Assembly: GCF_022832385.1 (NCBI RefSeq)
Contig: NZ_JALHLE010000003.1
Location: 1 to 64,000, forward strand
Origin: Novosphingobium album (ex Hu et al. 2023)
Lineage (GTDB): Bacteria; Pseudomonadota; Alphaproteobacteria; Sphingomonadales; Sphingomonadaceae
Length of the DNA stretch: 64,000 nucleotides
Direction: 5' to 3'
The translations under genes were made by a program, and so were the position numbers. Under the pieces are notes generated by a model. The model did no database searches, was not told where the DNA came from, and worked only from the letters and a program-made list of their open reading frames with translations. Below, one piece after another: positions 48,496 through 58,540 of this stretch; within the stretch, counting starts at the first letter, position 1, and every line of letters begins with the position of its first letter.

Positions 48496-48972
48496 TCACA
48501 TCGCCCGGATCTGCTGCCACATGGCGTCCGGCATCCAGGTATATTCGATGTAGTGCCCGAAGACGTTGCGGGCATCGAGGTAGAGGAACTTGAGTGCGTT
48601 CGGATCCTCGCCGGACAAATCGCGTTCCATCGCCACCGGAAATTCCTGACTGTCGACGCGGGTGCGGAAATCCGCCCAGTCATCGATGCGGAAGCATATA
48701 TGGTGGAATCGCAGCGGCCCGCCATTCGAGAGGCAGTTGGCATAGATGCCCACTTCGTCGATCTCGTTCTCGATCAGCTCGTACTGCAGGTCGCCGATCC
48801 AGATAAAGCAGATCCGGCCCTTCTGCCGCTTGGGGCCTTCCGGGGTCAGCACCGTCTGGTCCACGGGGATGATGAACGGTTCTTTCGTGAGCCCTCGTCC
48901 CCGGAACAGGTCGATCGCGGCCTCGAGGTTATCGCAGACATAGGCGTTCTGGTAATGCATGCCTTCGAGCAT
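48496..48972 (-). CDS. VOC (glyoxalase-fold) family protein
   Basis: A 158-residue protein of the vicinal oxygen chelate superfamily. It has paired beta-alpha-beta-beta-beta units with likely metal ligands in GMHYQNAYVCDNLEAAIDLF (histidine), YELIEN (glutamate), LRFHHICFRIDD (histidine) and VFGHYIEYTW (glutamate). Enzymes of this fold are dioxygenases, isomerases or epimerases. GGGAGAG precedes the ATG. It is followed upstream by the sulfotransferase gene on the same strand, so the pair may be one operon. Confidence 0.85.
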   Translation of the reverse strand: MLEGMHYQNAYVCDNLEAAIDLFRGRGLTKEPFIIPVDQTVLTPEGPKRQKGRICFIWIGDLQYELIENEIDEVGIYANCLSNGGPLRFHHICFRIDDWADFRTRVDSQEFPVAMERDLSGEDPNALKFLYLDARNVFGHYIEYTWMPDAMWQQIRAM

Positions 48973-49027
48973 GTTTCTCTCCCAATTGAGAAGGGGCGGG
49001 CTTTTTCAGCGCCGCCCCTGACGTGTG

Positions 49028-50194
49028 TCAGCCCTCGCGCGCGACGTCGTAGCGGGAGAGGTAGCGCTCGAAGAGCGGCTCCAGTTCTGCCTTGGTGAGA
49101 CCGTACTGGGCGAGCTTGTACTCATGCTTGCCGAACTTGTTCTGCGGGTTGTCGTCCACCCACTTCTGGACGCCGGCCTCGGCTTCAGCCGTCCATTCAT
49201 CGCCCAGCTTGGCGTAGAGCTTCTTGGTCTCGCCAACCGGGTCATCGACGAGATCGGCGTAGTGGACGTCGATAATCTTATCCTCGCCGAACTTGTCGCG
49301 GAAATCCATGATGCGGTTGGCGTGCTCGGCAGCCTGCCAGGGATAGTCTTCCTTCAGCCACTCGGTGTCGACCTTGCCCATGTGCGCCATGTGGTTGAGC
49401 GAAATGATCGAGCACAACGAGCCGGTCGCGGTGAAGGGATCGCGGTGCGTCCAGACCACGCGGGCATCGGGATAGACCTTGAAGATCGTCTCCAGCCACA
49501 GCGAGTGGCTCGGCTTCTTCACGTTCCACACGCCGCTGGTGTGATGCTGCAGCACCTGCAGGAACTTCTTGTGGTACTCGTAGGCACTGGTCATGTCGCA
49601 CGAGAAGATGAAGTCCTTGTAGAGCGGCAGCTTGCCCTTGGACTCGATCATCAGCGTCTTGAAGTCGTGCGCCATGAAGAACACGCATTCGTTCGGGTAG
49701 ATGGCCGAGCCGCGATAGTACTTGCCCATCTCCGGATTGGCCTCGAGCATGGCCTTTTCCTGCGCCAGACGGTCCTGCGCGCGCGGATCGTTGATCAGTA
49801 GGTCGTTCGAAGAAACCGGTGGCACCGGATCGTCGATTTCCCAGGTCAGCGGCGAACGGCGTGCCGGATCGGCTGCCAGCAAGTTGGACATCAGCGTGGT
49901 GCCGGTACGCGGCACGCCCATGACGAAAACGGGCCTTTCCACCGGCCGATCGAGCAGTTCCGGGTTCTCGCGAAGGTACTGCGAAACCTTCAGGCGCCCG
50001 CGCAGATAGTGCACGGAATCGCTCTTGGCGCGATCGACGCCACCTTCGTTCATCCACCCCTTTTCGATGCCTTCGTTGAAGGACCGGACGAAGGCGTCGA
50101 GGCCTTCGCGGTAGGTGTCGTTGTCGAATTCGGTGATGCCCGTTTCCTTCATCGCCTGTTCGATGAGGGCGTCGGCGACCAGAAGCTCGGTCAT
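49028..50194 (-). CDS. Sulfotransferase family protein
   Basis: A 388-residue PAPS-dependent sulfotransferase-like protein. The 5'-phosphosulfate loop is GVPRTGTT (residues 93-100) and the 3'-phosphate-binding region is likely RVVWTHRDPFTATGSLCSI. The family (Sulfotransfer_3 type) transfers sulfuryl groups to alcohols or amines of small molecules, lipids or sugars. The cysD-cysNC-cysQ operon that makes PAPS lies 5.5 kb to the right. Acceptor unknown. Start ATG at 50194 with a weak ribosome-binding site. Confidence 0.88.
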   Translation of the reverse strand: MTELLVADALIEQAMKETGITEFDNDTYREGLDAFVRSFNEGIEKGWMNEGGVDRAKSDSVHYLRGRLKVSQYLRENPELLDRPVERPVFVMGVPRTGTTLMSNLLAADPARRSPLTWEIDDPVPPVSSNDLLINDPRAQDRLAQEKAMLEANPEMGKYYRGSAIYPNECVFFMAHDFKTLMIESKGKLPLYKDFIFSCDMTSAYEYHKKFLQVLQHHTSGVWNVKKPSHSLWLETIFKVYPDARVVWTHRDPFTATGSLCSIISLNHMAHMGKVDTEWLKEDYPWQAAEHANRIMDFRDKFGEDKIIDVHYADLVDDPVGETKKLYAKLGDEWTAEAEAGVQKWVDDNPQNKFGKHEYKLAQYGLTKAELEPLFERYLSRYDVAREG

Positions 50195-50331
50195 GCGTGC
50201 TCTATCCTCTGTCCCGTTGGGTTGTGGTCTCGGGCCATAGCGGCCTGTGTTCAGGCCCCGAATAACGCCCTGCCACCACCGATTGGCAATGCGCCACAAG
50301 ACATAAATCAGGACATTAGATCGAAGTCAGG

Positions 50332-51237
50332 TCAAGACCCGGCATTGGCCAGTGCCGCGTCCAGTGCACGCCCCTGCCGCTGGCGGAACGTCGTGGGCGT
50401 GGTTCCCACCGCCCGCCGGAAGGCAAATGTGAAGCTCGATGGCGAGGCAAAGCCCATTGCAAAGGCAACCGCCTTCACGCTTTCACCTTCCATCAGCAGC
50501 CGCTTGGCCGCCTCCATCCGGCGCTGCTCGATATAGTCCCCGATGGAGCAGGCCCGGCTGACCCGGAATCCGCGTGTCAGTTGCCGCACGGAAAGACCGC
50601 AAAGTCCCGCCAGTTCCTCCAGCGAAGGAGCCTCGAGGTTTTCCGCCAGCCGTTCGTCGATCAGGCGCAACCGCCATCCGGCCAGCCCGCCAGTCACCGG
50701 CCTTTCTGCCACTTCATAGCAATAGCGGCCCAGCTCAATGGCCAGTTCGGCGCCGAGAAGTTCCAGCATTTTCGGGGCGGCCAGACCGGGATGACGAACC
50801 TCGGCGGTGATCCGGAACAACAGGGCCCGCACTTGCGCGCTGGCGATATCCAGCGTGGCCGCCAGATGCTGATCATCCCAAGTCAGGTCCCGGCCAACCA
50901 CTTCGTGCACCAGCGCTGAATCAATCGTGCAGATCAGCGAAGCCTGCTTTCCGCTTTCGCCTTTGACATAGAGCTTCTCGCCCGGCGGCAGCATGAAGAT
51001 GTCACCAATCCTCTCGAACCGATGCGGCCCCCAGCGGTCCCGGAAACCGCCGCGAGAATTGAGCGGCCGGGGCGTGAGGCACATGTTGACGTGATAGCGG
51101 TCGGAGACTTCGTGAAAGGTGGCCGTCGGCTCGGGAATCGCGAAACGGACGATCTGCGCGACAATGCCCGGCGCGCTCAGTTCGGCATCGACCGAAATGG
51201 TAGGTTGCTGCGCGGGGGTGGGGGGCAAAGGGCTCAA
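50332..51237 (-). CDS. AraC-family transcriptional regulator
   Basis: A 301-residue regulator. A ligand-sensing N-terminal part (with FMLPPGEKLYVKGESGKQ cupin-like strand) precedes the double helix-turn-helix of AraC: LEELAGLCGLSVRQLTRGFR and VKAVAFAMGFASPSSFTFAFRRAVGTTPTTFR (parts). No ATG fits; a TTG at 51237 or at 51228 is the probable start. It lies upstream of the SDR/ADH/MBL genes, divergent from them, so it may activate that operon in response to its substrate. Confidence 0.88.
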   Translation of the reverse strand: MSPLPPTPAQQPTISVDAELSAPGIVAQIVRFAIPEPTATFHEVSDRYHVNMCLTPRPLNSRGGFRDRWGPHRFERIGDIFMLPPGEKLYVKGESGKQASLICTIDSALVHEVVGRDLTWDDQHLAATLDIASAQVRALLFRITAEVRHPGLAAPKMLELLGAELAIELGRYCYEVAERPVTGGLAGWRLRLIDERLAENLEAPSLEELAGLCGLSVRQLTRGFRVSRACSIGDYIEQRRMEAAKRLLMEGESVKAVAFAMGFASPSSFTFAFRRAVGTTPTTFRQRQGRALDAALANAGS

Positions 51238-51396
51238 CTCCAGTCTCGGTCAGGGGACCAGCATTATGTCCCCAATAGAAAAATTAGGCTGGAATTCTAT
51301 TTCTGCTCCCCTTGATAGGCAAGCCTGAGCCGCCGAAACCTCTGCGCATAACCGCGCCGTTGCCGGCGCACGTTTCGGGATTGAGGAGATAGGACG

Positions 51397-52188
51397 ATGG
51401 CCAAGGGCCTTTTCGACTGCACTGGCAAGGTAACCGTGGTGACCGGCGGCAATGGCGGCATCGGCTTCGGTTTTGCCATGGGTGTCGCCAAGATGGGCGG
51501 CGATGTCGCGATCTGGGCGCGCAACGCCGAAAAGAGCGCCAAGGCCAAGGCCGAACTGGAAGCGGCCGGTGCAGGTAAGGTCATCGCCTATCAGGTCGAC
51601 GTCTCCGAGGAAGCGAACATCACCGAAGGCTATGCCAAGGTCATGGACGATTTCGGTCGGGTCGATTGCGTGTTCGCCAATTCGGGCGCCTCGCCGCGCT
51701 ACAACTCGGTGTTCGAAATGCCGACCGAGCACTGGTACGATTTTCAGAAGACCGCGCTTCACGGTGCTTTCTTCACGCTGCGCGAAGGCGCACGCCTGAT
51801 GAAGGAACGCGTCGAGGAGGGTGATACCACCGGTGGCAGCCTTGTGGCTTGCGGCTCGCTCTCGTTATTCCAGGGCCTGCCGGGCAAGATGGAATATGCC
51901 GCCTCGAAGTGCGCCGTGGCCGCCACGATTCGCTGCCTCGCGATCGAACTCGCGCCGCTGGGCATCCGCGCCAACGTCGTCGCGCCGGGCCTGATCATTA
52001 CGCCGATGATGGGCGAGGGCGCCCGCGCCGAAGGCGTGGCCGCGCACTTCGCGCCGACGATTCCGATGCAGCGCTGCGGCCGCCCGGCCGACTTTGAGGG
52101 CATCGGCGCCTACCTGTGCTCGGACGCCAGCTCGTTCATGACCGGCGAGACCGTCACCATCGACGGCGGCTACATGGTTCGTCCGTGA
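51397..52188 (+). CDS. Short-chain dehydrogenase/reductase
   Basis: A 263-residue classical SDR with TGGNGGIGFGFA, DVSEEANI, FANSGAS (in place of the usual NNAG), serine in ACGSLSLFQG, and YAASK. WARNAEKSAKA after beta-2 suggests NADP. It begins the rightward operon SDR - alcohol dehydrogenase - MBL protein, with gaps of 37 and three bases. Substrate unknown. Confidence 0.88.
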   Translation: MAKGLFDCTGKVTVVTGGNGGIGFGFAMGVAKMGGDVAIWARNAEKSAKAKAELEAAGAGKVIAYQVDVSEEANITEGYAKVMDDFGRVDCVFANSGASPRYNSVFEMPTEHWYDFQKTALHGAFFTLREGARLMKERVEEGDTTGGSLVACGSLSLFQGLPGKMEYAASKCAVAATIRCLAIELAPLGIRANVVAPGLIITPMMGEGARAEGVAAHFAPTIPMQRCGRPADFEGIGAYLCSDASSFMTGETVTIDGGYMVRP

Positions 52189-52225
52189 TCCCGGACACAA
52201 CGGGGCGGCACAAGGAGAGAGGCAC

Positions 52226-53233
52226 ATGGAACTGCTCACAATTCACGGCCCCGGCGATGTGCGTCTGGACAACTACGAACGACCCGGCGCGGGTGACGGC
52301 GATGTCGTCGTCAAGATGAAGTCGGTCGGTATTTGCGGGTCCGATCTCTCCTACATCAAGATCGGCGGCATCCCGCCGGGGAATGTCACCCCGCTCGGCC
52401 ATGAAGGCGCGGGCGAGGTGATGGAAGTGGGCGCCGGGGTTTCGGGCATCGCGGTGGGCGATCCGGTGATTGTCAATCCGATGATGACCCCGGGCAACAT
52501 CGGCTCTGGCGGACCGGAAGGCGCGTTCACCCAAGAACTGCTGGTGCGCGGGGCGAAGCTCGGCGAATCCATTCTGCCGATCCCCGAAGGCATCCCCTAC
52601 GACGTGGCCGCCATGTGCGAGCCGCTGGCCGTCGCGATGCACGGCGTCAATCGCGCCGAAGTGAAACCGGGCGACAAGGTCGTGGTCTTCGGCTGCGGCC
52701 CGATCGGCCTTGGCATGGTGCTGTGGCTGGTCGATCGCGGCATTAAGGATGTGGTCGTGTTCGACCTCGCCGAGGAACGCCTCGAACGCGCCCGTGCACT
52801 GGGATGCCTGGCCGCGCTCGATCCCACAAAGGTCGACGTCCGCGCCGAACTGTCGCGGCTTCACGGCGAAGTGCCGAGCTATGGCCGCGTGGGCGTGGGC
52901 ACCGATGCCTTCATCGATGCCGCGGGCGCGCCGAACATCCTGTCCGACGTGATCATGATGGCCAAGTTCCATTCGCGCATGGTGATCACTGCCGCGCACA
53001 TGAGGCCGATCGAATTCCCCGTCGGTCGCATGCTGACCAGCGAAATGACGATCACCACCGCCATGGGCTATCCCACCGAGATGCCCGAAGTGATCGCCGC
53101 GATGCCGCGCCTGAAGGACACGATCGCGGGCATGATCAGCCACAAGCTGCCGTTCAGCGACGTGATGAAGGGCCTCGAGATTGCGGCAACGCCGCAGTCG
53201 AACAAGGTCATGATCGGGTTCGAGGAGGCCTGA
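52226..53233 (+). CDS. Zinc-type alcohol dehydrogenase (MDR) lacking the structural zinc lobe
   Basis: A 335-residue medium-chain dehydrogenase. The catalytic zinc ligands C37 (GICGSD) and H59-E60 (GHE) are present, and GCGPIGLG marks the NAD-binding Rossmann fold. The loop at residues 83-99 (VNPMMTPGNIGSGGPEG) has none of the four cysteines of the structural zinc site. It likely oxidises an alcohol or polyol. Second gene of the SDR - ADH - MBL operon. Confidence 0.87.
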   Translation: MELLTIHGPGDVRLDNYERPGAGDGDVVVKMKSVGICGSDLSYIKIGGIPPGNVTPLGHEGAGEVMEVGAGVSGIAVGDPVIVNPMMTPGNIGSGGPEGAFTQELLVRGAKLGESILPIPEGIPYDVAAMCEPLAVAMHGVNRAEVKPGDKVVVFGCGPIGLGMVLWLVDRGIKDVVVFDLAEERLERARALGCLAALDPTKVDVRAELSRLHGEVPSYGRVGVGTDAFIDAAGAPNILSDVIMMAKFHSRMVITAAHMRPIEFPVGRMLTSEMTITTAMGYPTEMPEVIAAMPRLKDTIAGMISHKLPFSDVMKGLEIAATPQSNKVMIGFEEA

Positions 53234-53236
53234 GCG

Positions 53237-54493
53237 ATGAGCGATACCAAGGACGCCCGCCCCAAGCTGGCCGGTCTCGTCCGTTCGGGCGACGAGCAGG
53301 CCGATGCCATCGCCGTCACCGACTTCATCTTTCAGGCCAACGACATCTCCAACGCCTACCTCGTGACCACGAGCGAAGGCGACGTGATGGTCAACACCGG
53401 CTTCATGGACAATGCCGAGCGCACCAAACGCCTGTTGGCGTCGCATCGCACCGGCCCGCTGGCCTTCATCATCCTGACCCAGAGCCATGCCGACCATTAC
53501 GGCGCGGTGCCCGACTTCCTCGAAGAGGGGACGCAGGTCATCGGCGGCCCCGGTTTCAACGAGGCGCTGGCCGACATGATGCGGCTGCAGCCCTTCTTCG
53601 GCCCGCGCAGCGGCAAGCTTTGGGGCTCGACGCTCAAGCGCGGCGGCACCCCCAAGCCGCCGCCGGACGTGAAGCCGGACATCCTCGTCGACCGCAAACT
53701 GACGCTGGAACTGGGTGGCCGCACCTTCGAGATCATCTCCACGCCCGAGGGCGAGACGATCGACGCACTCACGGTTTGGATGCCCAAGGAAAAGATCGCC
53801 TTCACAGGCAATGTGTTCGGGCCGGTCTGGCTGTCGATGCCGTTCCTCAACACCCTGCGCGGTGACAAGCCGCGTCTGGTGCGCAACTACCTCAAGTCGC
53901 TGGAGACGATCCGCGATCTGGGCGCGGAAATCGTGATCACCGGCCACGGCGATGCCATTGTCGGCAAGGAGCGCATCAAAGCCGATCTCGACCAACTGCA
54001 CGCCGCGGTTAGCTATGTACGCGACTACACGCTCGACGGCATGAAGGCGGGCAAGGACGTCCACAACCTGATGCGCGAATTCGCCTGGCCCGAGGGGCTG
54101 GAGATCGGCGAGTTCCACGGCAAGGCAAGCTGGGCGGTGAAGTCGATCTGGCGCGAATATTCGGGCTGGCTTCACTACGAGGACGGCACCACCGCGCTCT
54201 ACGGCGTGCCGCGTTCCAGCGTGGATGCCGATCTCGCCGAACTGGCGGGCGGTGCGGATAAGCTCGCGGAACGGGCGAAGGCCAGGCTGAACGAAGGCAA
54301 GCCGCTCGAAGCCATCCACCTCGTCGATATCGCGCTGGGCGCCGATCCCGATTGCCGCCCGGCTCTCGACGTGAAGCGCGATGCCAATCAGGCGCTGCTG
54401 GCGGCCTGCGGCGGCAAGAACCTCAGCGAGACGATGTGGCTGCGTTCGGAGATCGCGGCGGCCGAGACTAAGCTGGGCGAGGGCGCTTGCTAG
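53237..54493 (+). CDS. Alkylsulfatase-like metallo-beta-lactamase fold protein with altered zinc motif
   Basis: A 418-residue protein with an N-terminal MBL fold and a C-terminal alkylsulfatase-type dimerisation/helical region (VRDYTLDGMKAGKDVHNLM, FHGKASWAVKSIWREYSGW). The metal motif reads T81-Q-S-H84-A-D86-H87, so the first histidine of HxHxDH is glutamine. The later acidic bridging site of SdsA1-type enzymes seems replaced by TGNVFG. Another histidine remains in VITGHGDAIVG. It could hydrolyse sulfate esters with a modified centre or act on another substrate. The context of a sulfotransferase is suggestive only. Confidence 0.8.
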   Translation: MSDTKDARPKLAGLVRSGDEQADAIAVTDFIFQANDISNAYLVTTSEGDVMVNTGFMDNAERTKRLLASHRTGPLAFIILTQSHADHYGAVPDFLEEGTQVIGGPGFNEALADMMRLQPFFGPRSGKLWGSTLKRGGTPKPPPDVKPDILVDRKLTLELGGRTFEIISTPEGETIDALTVWMPKEKIAFTGNVFGPVWLSMPFLNTLRGDKPRLVRNYLKSLETIRDLGAEIVITGHGDAIVGKERIKADLDQLHAAVSYVRDYTLDGMKAGKDVHNLMREFAWPEGLEIGEFHGKASWAVKSIWREYSGWLHYEDGTTALYGVPRSSVDADLAELAGGADKLAERAKARLNEGKPLEAIHLVDIALGADPDCRPALDVKRDANQALLAACGGKNLSETMWLRSEIAAAETKLGEGAC

Positions 54494-54539
54494 GGCAGTC
54501 AATGGCGCGGCAAATGGTGCCTTTCCCGCAGACCACCGC

Positions 54540-55628
54540 CTAAGCCATTACGGCGACACTATCGCTGACGAGCCGCACCAGTTCTGCTTGCCCGCGAACG
54601 CCCAGCGCCGCGTAGAGGCGCTTGGAATAGTTGCGCGCTGTCTCCAGGGTCAGTCCCATGTGTTCGGCGGCCTCGGCTATAGAACGGCCGTCGTTCAGAG
54701 CTACGGCCAGTTCCGCCTCGCGGCGAGGCAGGTCGAAGAGCGTAGCAAGCCGGTTCACGCTCTCGCTCGTCCGGGCGTTGGGCAGCCTGCAAAGCACGAG
54801 CATCGAAGGACGCGGCATGTCAGCCGTCGCGGATAGCAGCGCCTCCAGCCGCGGCTGTTCATTGAGAAGGAGCGGGCGGGGGGCTCCCGCGTCTTCGCTT
54901 GTGAAATGGGCTGCGGCCGCCATCAGTTCACGCTCTGTCTGGACTCCGAGGTCGCGCAGCCGCTCACCAATTCGGGGATGGTATCCTAACGTTTCCACCA
55001 TCCAGGCATCCAGACGGGGATCAATCGACTGCAGCCGCGCCTCCCGGTCCATCACCATCCACGCCGTCGCCGAGCGAGCCAGTCCCTGAACACTGACGGC
55101 AGCGCGGATGCGGCTTCGTTCAAGTTCAACAGCGGCGCGCAGCGCTTCGCCCACATAGGGCGCGAGGTTCGAGAGCAGCGCGCTGTCCGATGCCGTACAG
55201 TGGGCCGCCCGGGCCATGATAAGCCAGGCGCTGACATCGCCGATATCGGGAATGCGCACGACGCGCTCGTCCGCGATACCGAGCTTTTGCATGCGCCGTT
55301 TTCGCTCGGCGCGGTAAACCGGATCGTGGTCGAAAAATTCAGAAATCGAATAGACGCGGCCCGGCCGCAAGCTGTCGTAGTGGAAGCGGTCAAGCGCGTG
55401 CGTATCGAGCGGATCCGAACTTTGCGCGCGGGCTCGCAGGTCGATTCCTGCACTGAATTCGATCACATTTGCGTTCACTCCGCTGCCCGTGCGCTGGATC
55501 AGGCCAATGTATTCGGCGCCGATCCGCCGCCTAAACCTTTCAAGAAACGTCGAAAATGGCGCATCCTCTGACAGTCCGCTAAGAAGCGGAAGCAAAAGAT
55601 CGGTTTCATCGTGACTGGTCAATGTCAT
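54540..55628 (-). CDS. LuxR-type HTH regulator with uncharacterised N-terminal domain
   Basis: A 362-residue protein ending in a LuxR helix-turn-helix ([42 protein letters not shown]). The N-terminal 290 residues have no recognised sensor motif; such arrangements are common in sphingomonad catabolic loci. The ATG at 55628 has GGGAGGG upstream, part of a perfect palindrome. It converges on the MBL gene and is divergent from cysD, so it may control either side. Confidence 0.85.
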   Translation of the reverse strand: MTLTSHDETDLLLPLLSGLSEDAPFSTFLERFRRRIGAEYIGLIQRTGSGVNANVIEFSAGIDLRARAQSSDPLDTHALDRFHYDSLRPGRVYSISEFFDHDPVYRAERKRRMQKLGIADERVVRIPDIGDVSAWLIMARAAHCTASDSALLSNLAPYVGEALRAAVELERSRIRAAVSVQGLARSATAWMVMDREARLQSIDPRLDAWMVETLGYHPRIGERLRDLGVQTERELMAAAAHFTSEDAGAPRPLLLNEQPRLEALLSATADMPRPSMLVLCRLPNARTSESVNRLATLFDLPRREAELAVALNDGRSIAEAAEHMGLTLETARNYSKRLYAALGVRGQAELVRLVSDSVAVMA

Positions 55629-55630
55629 AC

Positions 55631-55646
55631 CCTCCCATATGGGAGG
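55631..55646. promoter_or_regulatory. Perfect 16-base palindrome between the LuxR regulator and cysD
   Basis: CCTCCCATATGGGAGG reads the same on both strands. Its GGGAGG arm is the ribosome-binding site of the LuxR gene, which starts three bases further on. It may be an autoregulatory operator for that protein or a chance double Shine-Dalgarno. No protein is known to bind it. Confidence 0.5.
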
Positions 55647-55718
55647 TTTTTGCAAATGTCATCCCTGCAAAGAGAGTCGCGACCCGGAAACGGGGCTAAA
55701 TCAACAAAGGGATGTTCG

Positions 55719-56621
55719 ATGAAAACCCTGACACACCTCGAGAGGCTGGAGGCTGAAAGCATCCACATCATCCGGGAAGTCGTCGCCGAGGCTGAAAAGC
55801 CGGTGATGCTCTACTCGGTCGGCAAGGACAGCGCCGTCATGCTGCACCTTGCCCGCAAGGCGTTCTATCCTTCTCCGCCGCCGTTTCCGCTGCTCCACGT
55901 CGACACCACGTGGAAATTCCAGGCGATGTACGAGCTGCGCGACAAGATGGCCGAGATGTCGGGCATGGACCTGCTCGTCTATCACAACCCCGAGGCGCAG
56001 GAAAAAGGCATCAATCCTTTCGACCACGGTTCGCTCCACACCGACATGTGGAAGACCGAAGGGCTGAAGCAGGCGCTGGACAAGTACGGCTTTGACGCCG
56101 CCTTCGGCGGTGCGCGCCGCGACGAGGAAAAGAGCCGCGCCAAGGAGCGCATCTTCTCGTTCCGCACGCAGTCGCATGGCTGGGACCCCAAGAATCAGCG
56201 CCCCGAGCTGTGGAACCTCTACAACGCCAAGAAGGCCAAGGGTGAATCGATCCGCGTCTTCCCGATCTCGAACTGGACCGAGCTCGACATCTGGCAGTAC
56301 ATCCACCTCAACGACATTCCGATCGTGCCGCTCTACTTCGCCGACGAGCGCCCCACCGTGGAGCGTGACGGCATGCTGGTGATGGTCGATGACGACCGCT
56401 TCCCGCTCAAGCCCGGCGAAAAGCCGGTGATGCGTTCGGTCCGCTTCCGCACGCTCGGCTGCTACCCGCTGACGGGTGCCGTCGAGAGCACGGCCAAGAC
56501 TCTCCCCGAGGTGATTCAGGAAACCCTGCTCACCACCACGTCCGAGCGGCAGGGCCGCGCCATCGACAAAGATGCCGGCGGCGCCGGCATGGAAGTCAAG
56601 AAGCAGCAGGGGTACTTCTGA
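55719..56621 (+). CDS. cysD: Sulfate adenylyltransferase subunit 2
   Basis: Small subunit of ATP sulfurylase, making adenosine 5'-phosphosulfate from sulfate and ATP. The 300-residue protein has the PP-loop motif [35 protein letters not shown] and the [12 protein letters not shown] region. The ATG at 55719 ([17 protein letters not shown]) matches the family start. It overlaps cysNC by one base (TGATG). Confidence 0.96.
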   Translation: MKTLTHLERLEAESIHIIREVVAEAEKPVMLYSVGKDSAVMLHLARKAFYPSPPPFPLLHVDTTWKFQAMYELRDKMAEMSGMDLLVYHNPEAQEKGINPFDHGSLHTDMWKTEGLKQALDKYGFDAAFGGARRDEEKSRAKERIFSFRTQSHGWDPKNQRPELWNLYNAKKAKGESIRVFPISNWTELDIWQYIHLNDIPIVPLYFADERPTVERDGMLVMVDDDRFPLKPGEKPVMRSVRFRTLGCYPLTGAVESTAKTLPEVIQETLLTTTSERQGRAIDKDAGGAGMEVKKQQGYF

Positions 56622-58540
56622 TGACCACCAAGACCGAAGAACCCGTCTACGTCGTCGACAGCCTGATCGCGGAGGACATCGACGCCTACCTCGATCAGCA
56701 CGAACACAAGACGATGCTGCGCTTCATCACCTGCGGCAGCGTCGATGACGGCAAGTCCACGCTGATCGGCCGCCTGCTCTACGATTCGAAGATGATCTTC
56801 GAGGACCAGCTCGACGCGCTGACCTCGGATTCGAAGAAGGTCGGCACGCAGGGGCAGGACATCGACTTCGCACTGCTGGTCGATGGCCTTGCCGCCGAGC
56901 GCGAGCAGGGCATCACCATCGACGTTGCCTACCGCTTCTTCAACACCGAGAAGCGCAAGTTCATCGTCGCCGACTGCCCGGGCCACGAGCAGTACACCCG
57001 CAACATGGTCACCGGCGCCTCGACCGCCGACCTCGCGGTGATCCTGATCGACGCGCGCAAAGGCGTGCTCGTCCAAACCCGCCGTCACAGCTACCTGTGC
57101 CACCTGCTGGGCGTGAAGAACATCGTGCTGGCCGTCAACAAGATGGACCTTGTCGACTACAAGCAGGAGGTCTTCGACAAGATCGTCGCCGATTACACCG
57201 CCTTCGCGCAGTCGATCGGCATCGAGTCGTTCACCGCAATGCCGATCTCTGGCTTCAAAGGCGACAACATCACCAAACTGTCGGAAAACACCCCCTGGTA
57301 CACGGGCCCGTCGCTGGTCGAGCACCTTGAGACCGTCGAAGTGCTCAGCTCGGTCGATGCCGAAAAGGCCTTCCGCATGCCGGTGCAGTGGGTCAACCGT
57401 CCGAACCTCGACTTCCGCGGCTTCTCCGGCCTGATCGCCACTGGCGGCGTGAAGCCGGGCGACAAGATCCGCGTCCTGCCCTCGGGCAAGACCAGCACGG
57501 TCAGCAAGATCGTTACGTTCGACGGCGAGCTGGACGAGGCCGTCGCTGGCCAGTCGGTCACCGTCTGCTTCGAGGACGAGATCGACTGCTCGCGCGGTTC
57601 GGTGATCTCGATCGCGGACAACCCGCCGCAGACCGCAGACCAGTTCGAATCCACGATCGTGTGGATGGCGGACGAGGCCATGGTTCCGGGCCGCGCCTAC
57701 TGGCTCAAGCTCGGCACCCAGATGGTTTCGGCGACGGTTCAGGAGCCGAAGTACGAAGTCAACGTCAACACCATGGAGCACCTGGCGGCCAAGACGCTGG
57801 AGCTGAACGCCATCGGCGTGGCTGAGATCGCGACCGACAAGCAGGTGGTGTTCGAGCCCTACGGCGAGAACCGCGCGCTGGGCGGCTTCATCCTGATCGA
57901 CAAGATGACCAATGCCACGGTCGCGGCCGGCATGCTGAACTTCAGCCTGCGTCGTTCGCAGAACGTGCACTGGCAGGCGCTCGACATCGGTCGCAAGCAG
58001 CACGCTGCGCTGAAGAACCAGACCCCGGCTGTCCTGTGGTTCACCGGCCTGTCGGGCTCAGGCAAGTCGACGATCGCCAACCTCGTCGAGAAGAAGCTGC
58101 ACCGGATGAACCGGCACACCTTCCTGCTCGACGGTGACAACGTGCGCCACGGTCTCAACAAGGATCTGGGCTTCACCGAGGCGGACCGCATCGAGAACAT
58201 CCGTCGTGTGGGCGAAGTCTCCAAGCTTATGGCGGACGCGGGCCTGATCGTCATCACCGCCTTCATCTCGCCGTTCCAGGCCGACCGTGAGATGGTGCGC
58301 TCGATGCTGCCCGAAGGCGAATTCTTCGAGGTATTCATCGACACGCCGCTGAAGGTGGCCGAAGCGCGCGACGTCAAGGGCCTCTACAAGAAGGCGCGTT
58401 CGGGTGAACTGAAGAACTTCACCGGCATCGACAGCCCCTATGAAGCGCCGCGCAGTCCGGAACTCCGGATCGACACCACCGTACTGTCACCCGAAGAGGC
58501 TGCAAACCTCATTGTCGACACTCTGCTGGGAGACGCATGA
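56621..58540 (+). CDS. cysNC: Bifunctional sulfate adenylyltransferase subunit 1 / adenylylsulfate kinase
   Basis: A 639-residue fusion. The N-terminal EF-Tu-like GTPase (CysN) has G1 [10 protein letters not shown]3 [12 protein letters not shown] and G4 NKMD. The C-terminal APS kinase (CysC) begins near residue 465 with the P-loop GLSGSGKST and keeps [15 protein letters not shown] and the [18 protein letters not shown] block. With CysD it converts sulfate to PAPS. The product serves sulfate reduction or sulfotransferases. Confidence 0.96.
   Translation: MTTKTEEPVYVVDSLIAEDIDAYLDQHEHKTMLRFITCGSVDDGKSTLIGRLLYDSKMIFEDQLDALTSDSKKVGTQGQDIDFALLVDGLAAEREQGITIDVAYRFFNTEKRKFIVADCPGHEQYTRNMVTGASTADLAVILIDARKGVLVQTRRHSYLCHLLGVKNIVLAVNKMDLVDYKQEVFDKIVADYTAFAQSIGIESFTAMPISGFKGDNITKLSENTPWYTGPSLVEHLETVEVLSSVDAEKAFRMPVQWVNRPNLDFRGFSGLIATGGVKPGDKIRVLPSGKTSTVSKIVTFDGELDEAVAGQSVTVCFEDEIDCSRGSVISIADNPPQTADQFESTIVWMADEAMVPGRAYWLKLGTQMVSATVQEPKYEVNVNTMEHLAAKTLELNAIGVAEIATDKQVVFEPYGENRALGGFILIDKMTNATVAAGMLNFSLRRSQNVHWQALDIGRKQHAALKNQTPAVLWFTGLSGSGKSTIANLVEKKLHRMNRHTFLLDGDNVRHGLNKDLGFTEADRIENIRRVGEVSKLMADAGLIVITAFISPFQADREMVRSMLPEGEFFEVFIDTPLKVAEARDVKGLYKKARSGELKNFTGIDSPYEAPRSPELRIDTTVLSPEEAANLIVDTLLGDA

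Noticed and set aside
52154..54502. Minus-strand frame of 782 codons across the ADH and MBL genes
   Set aside because: Mirror frame of two convincing genes; rich in His and Arg as expected for a GC-rich antisense frame.
56516..58003. Minus-strand frame of 495 codons across cysNC
   Set aside because: Shadow of the CysN GTPase coding strand; no motif or start support.
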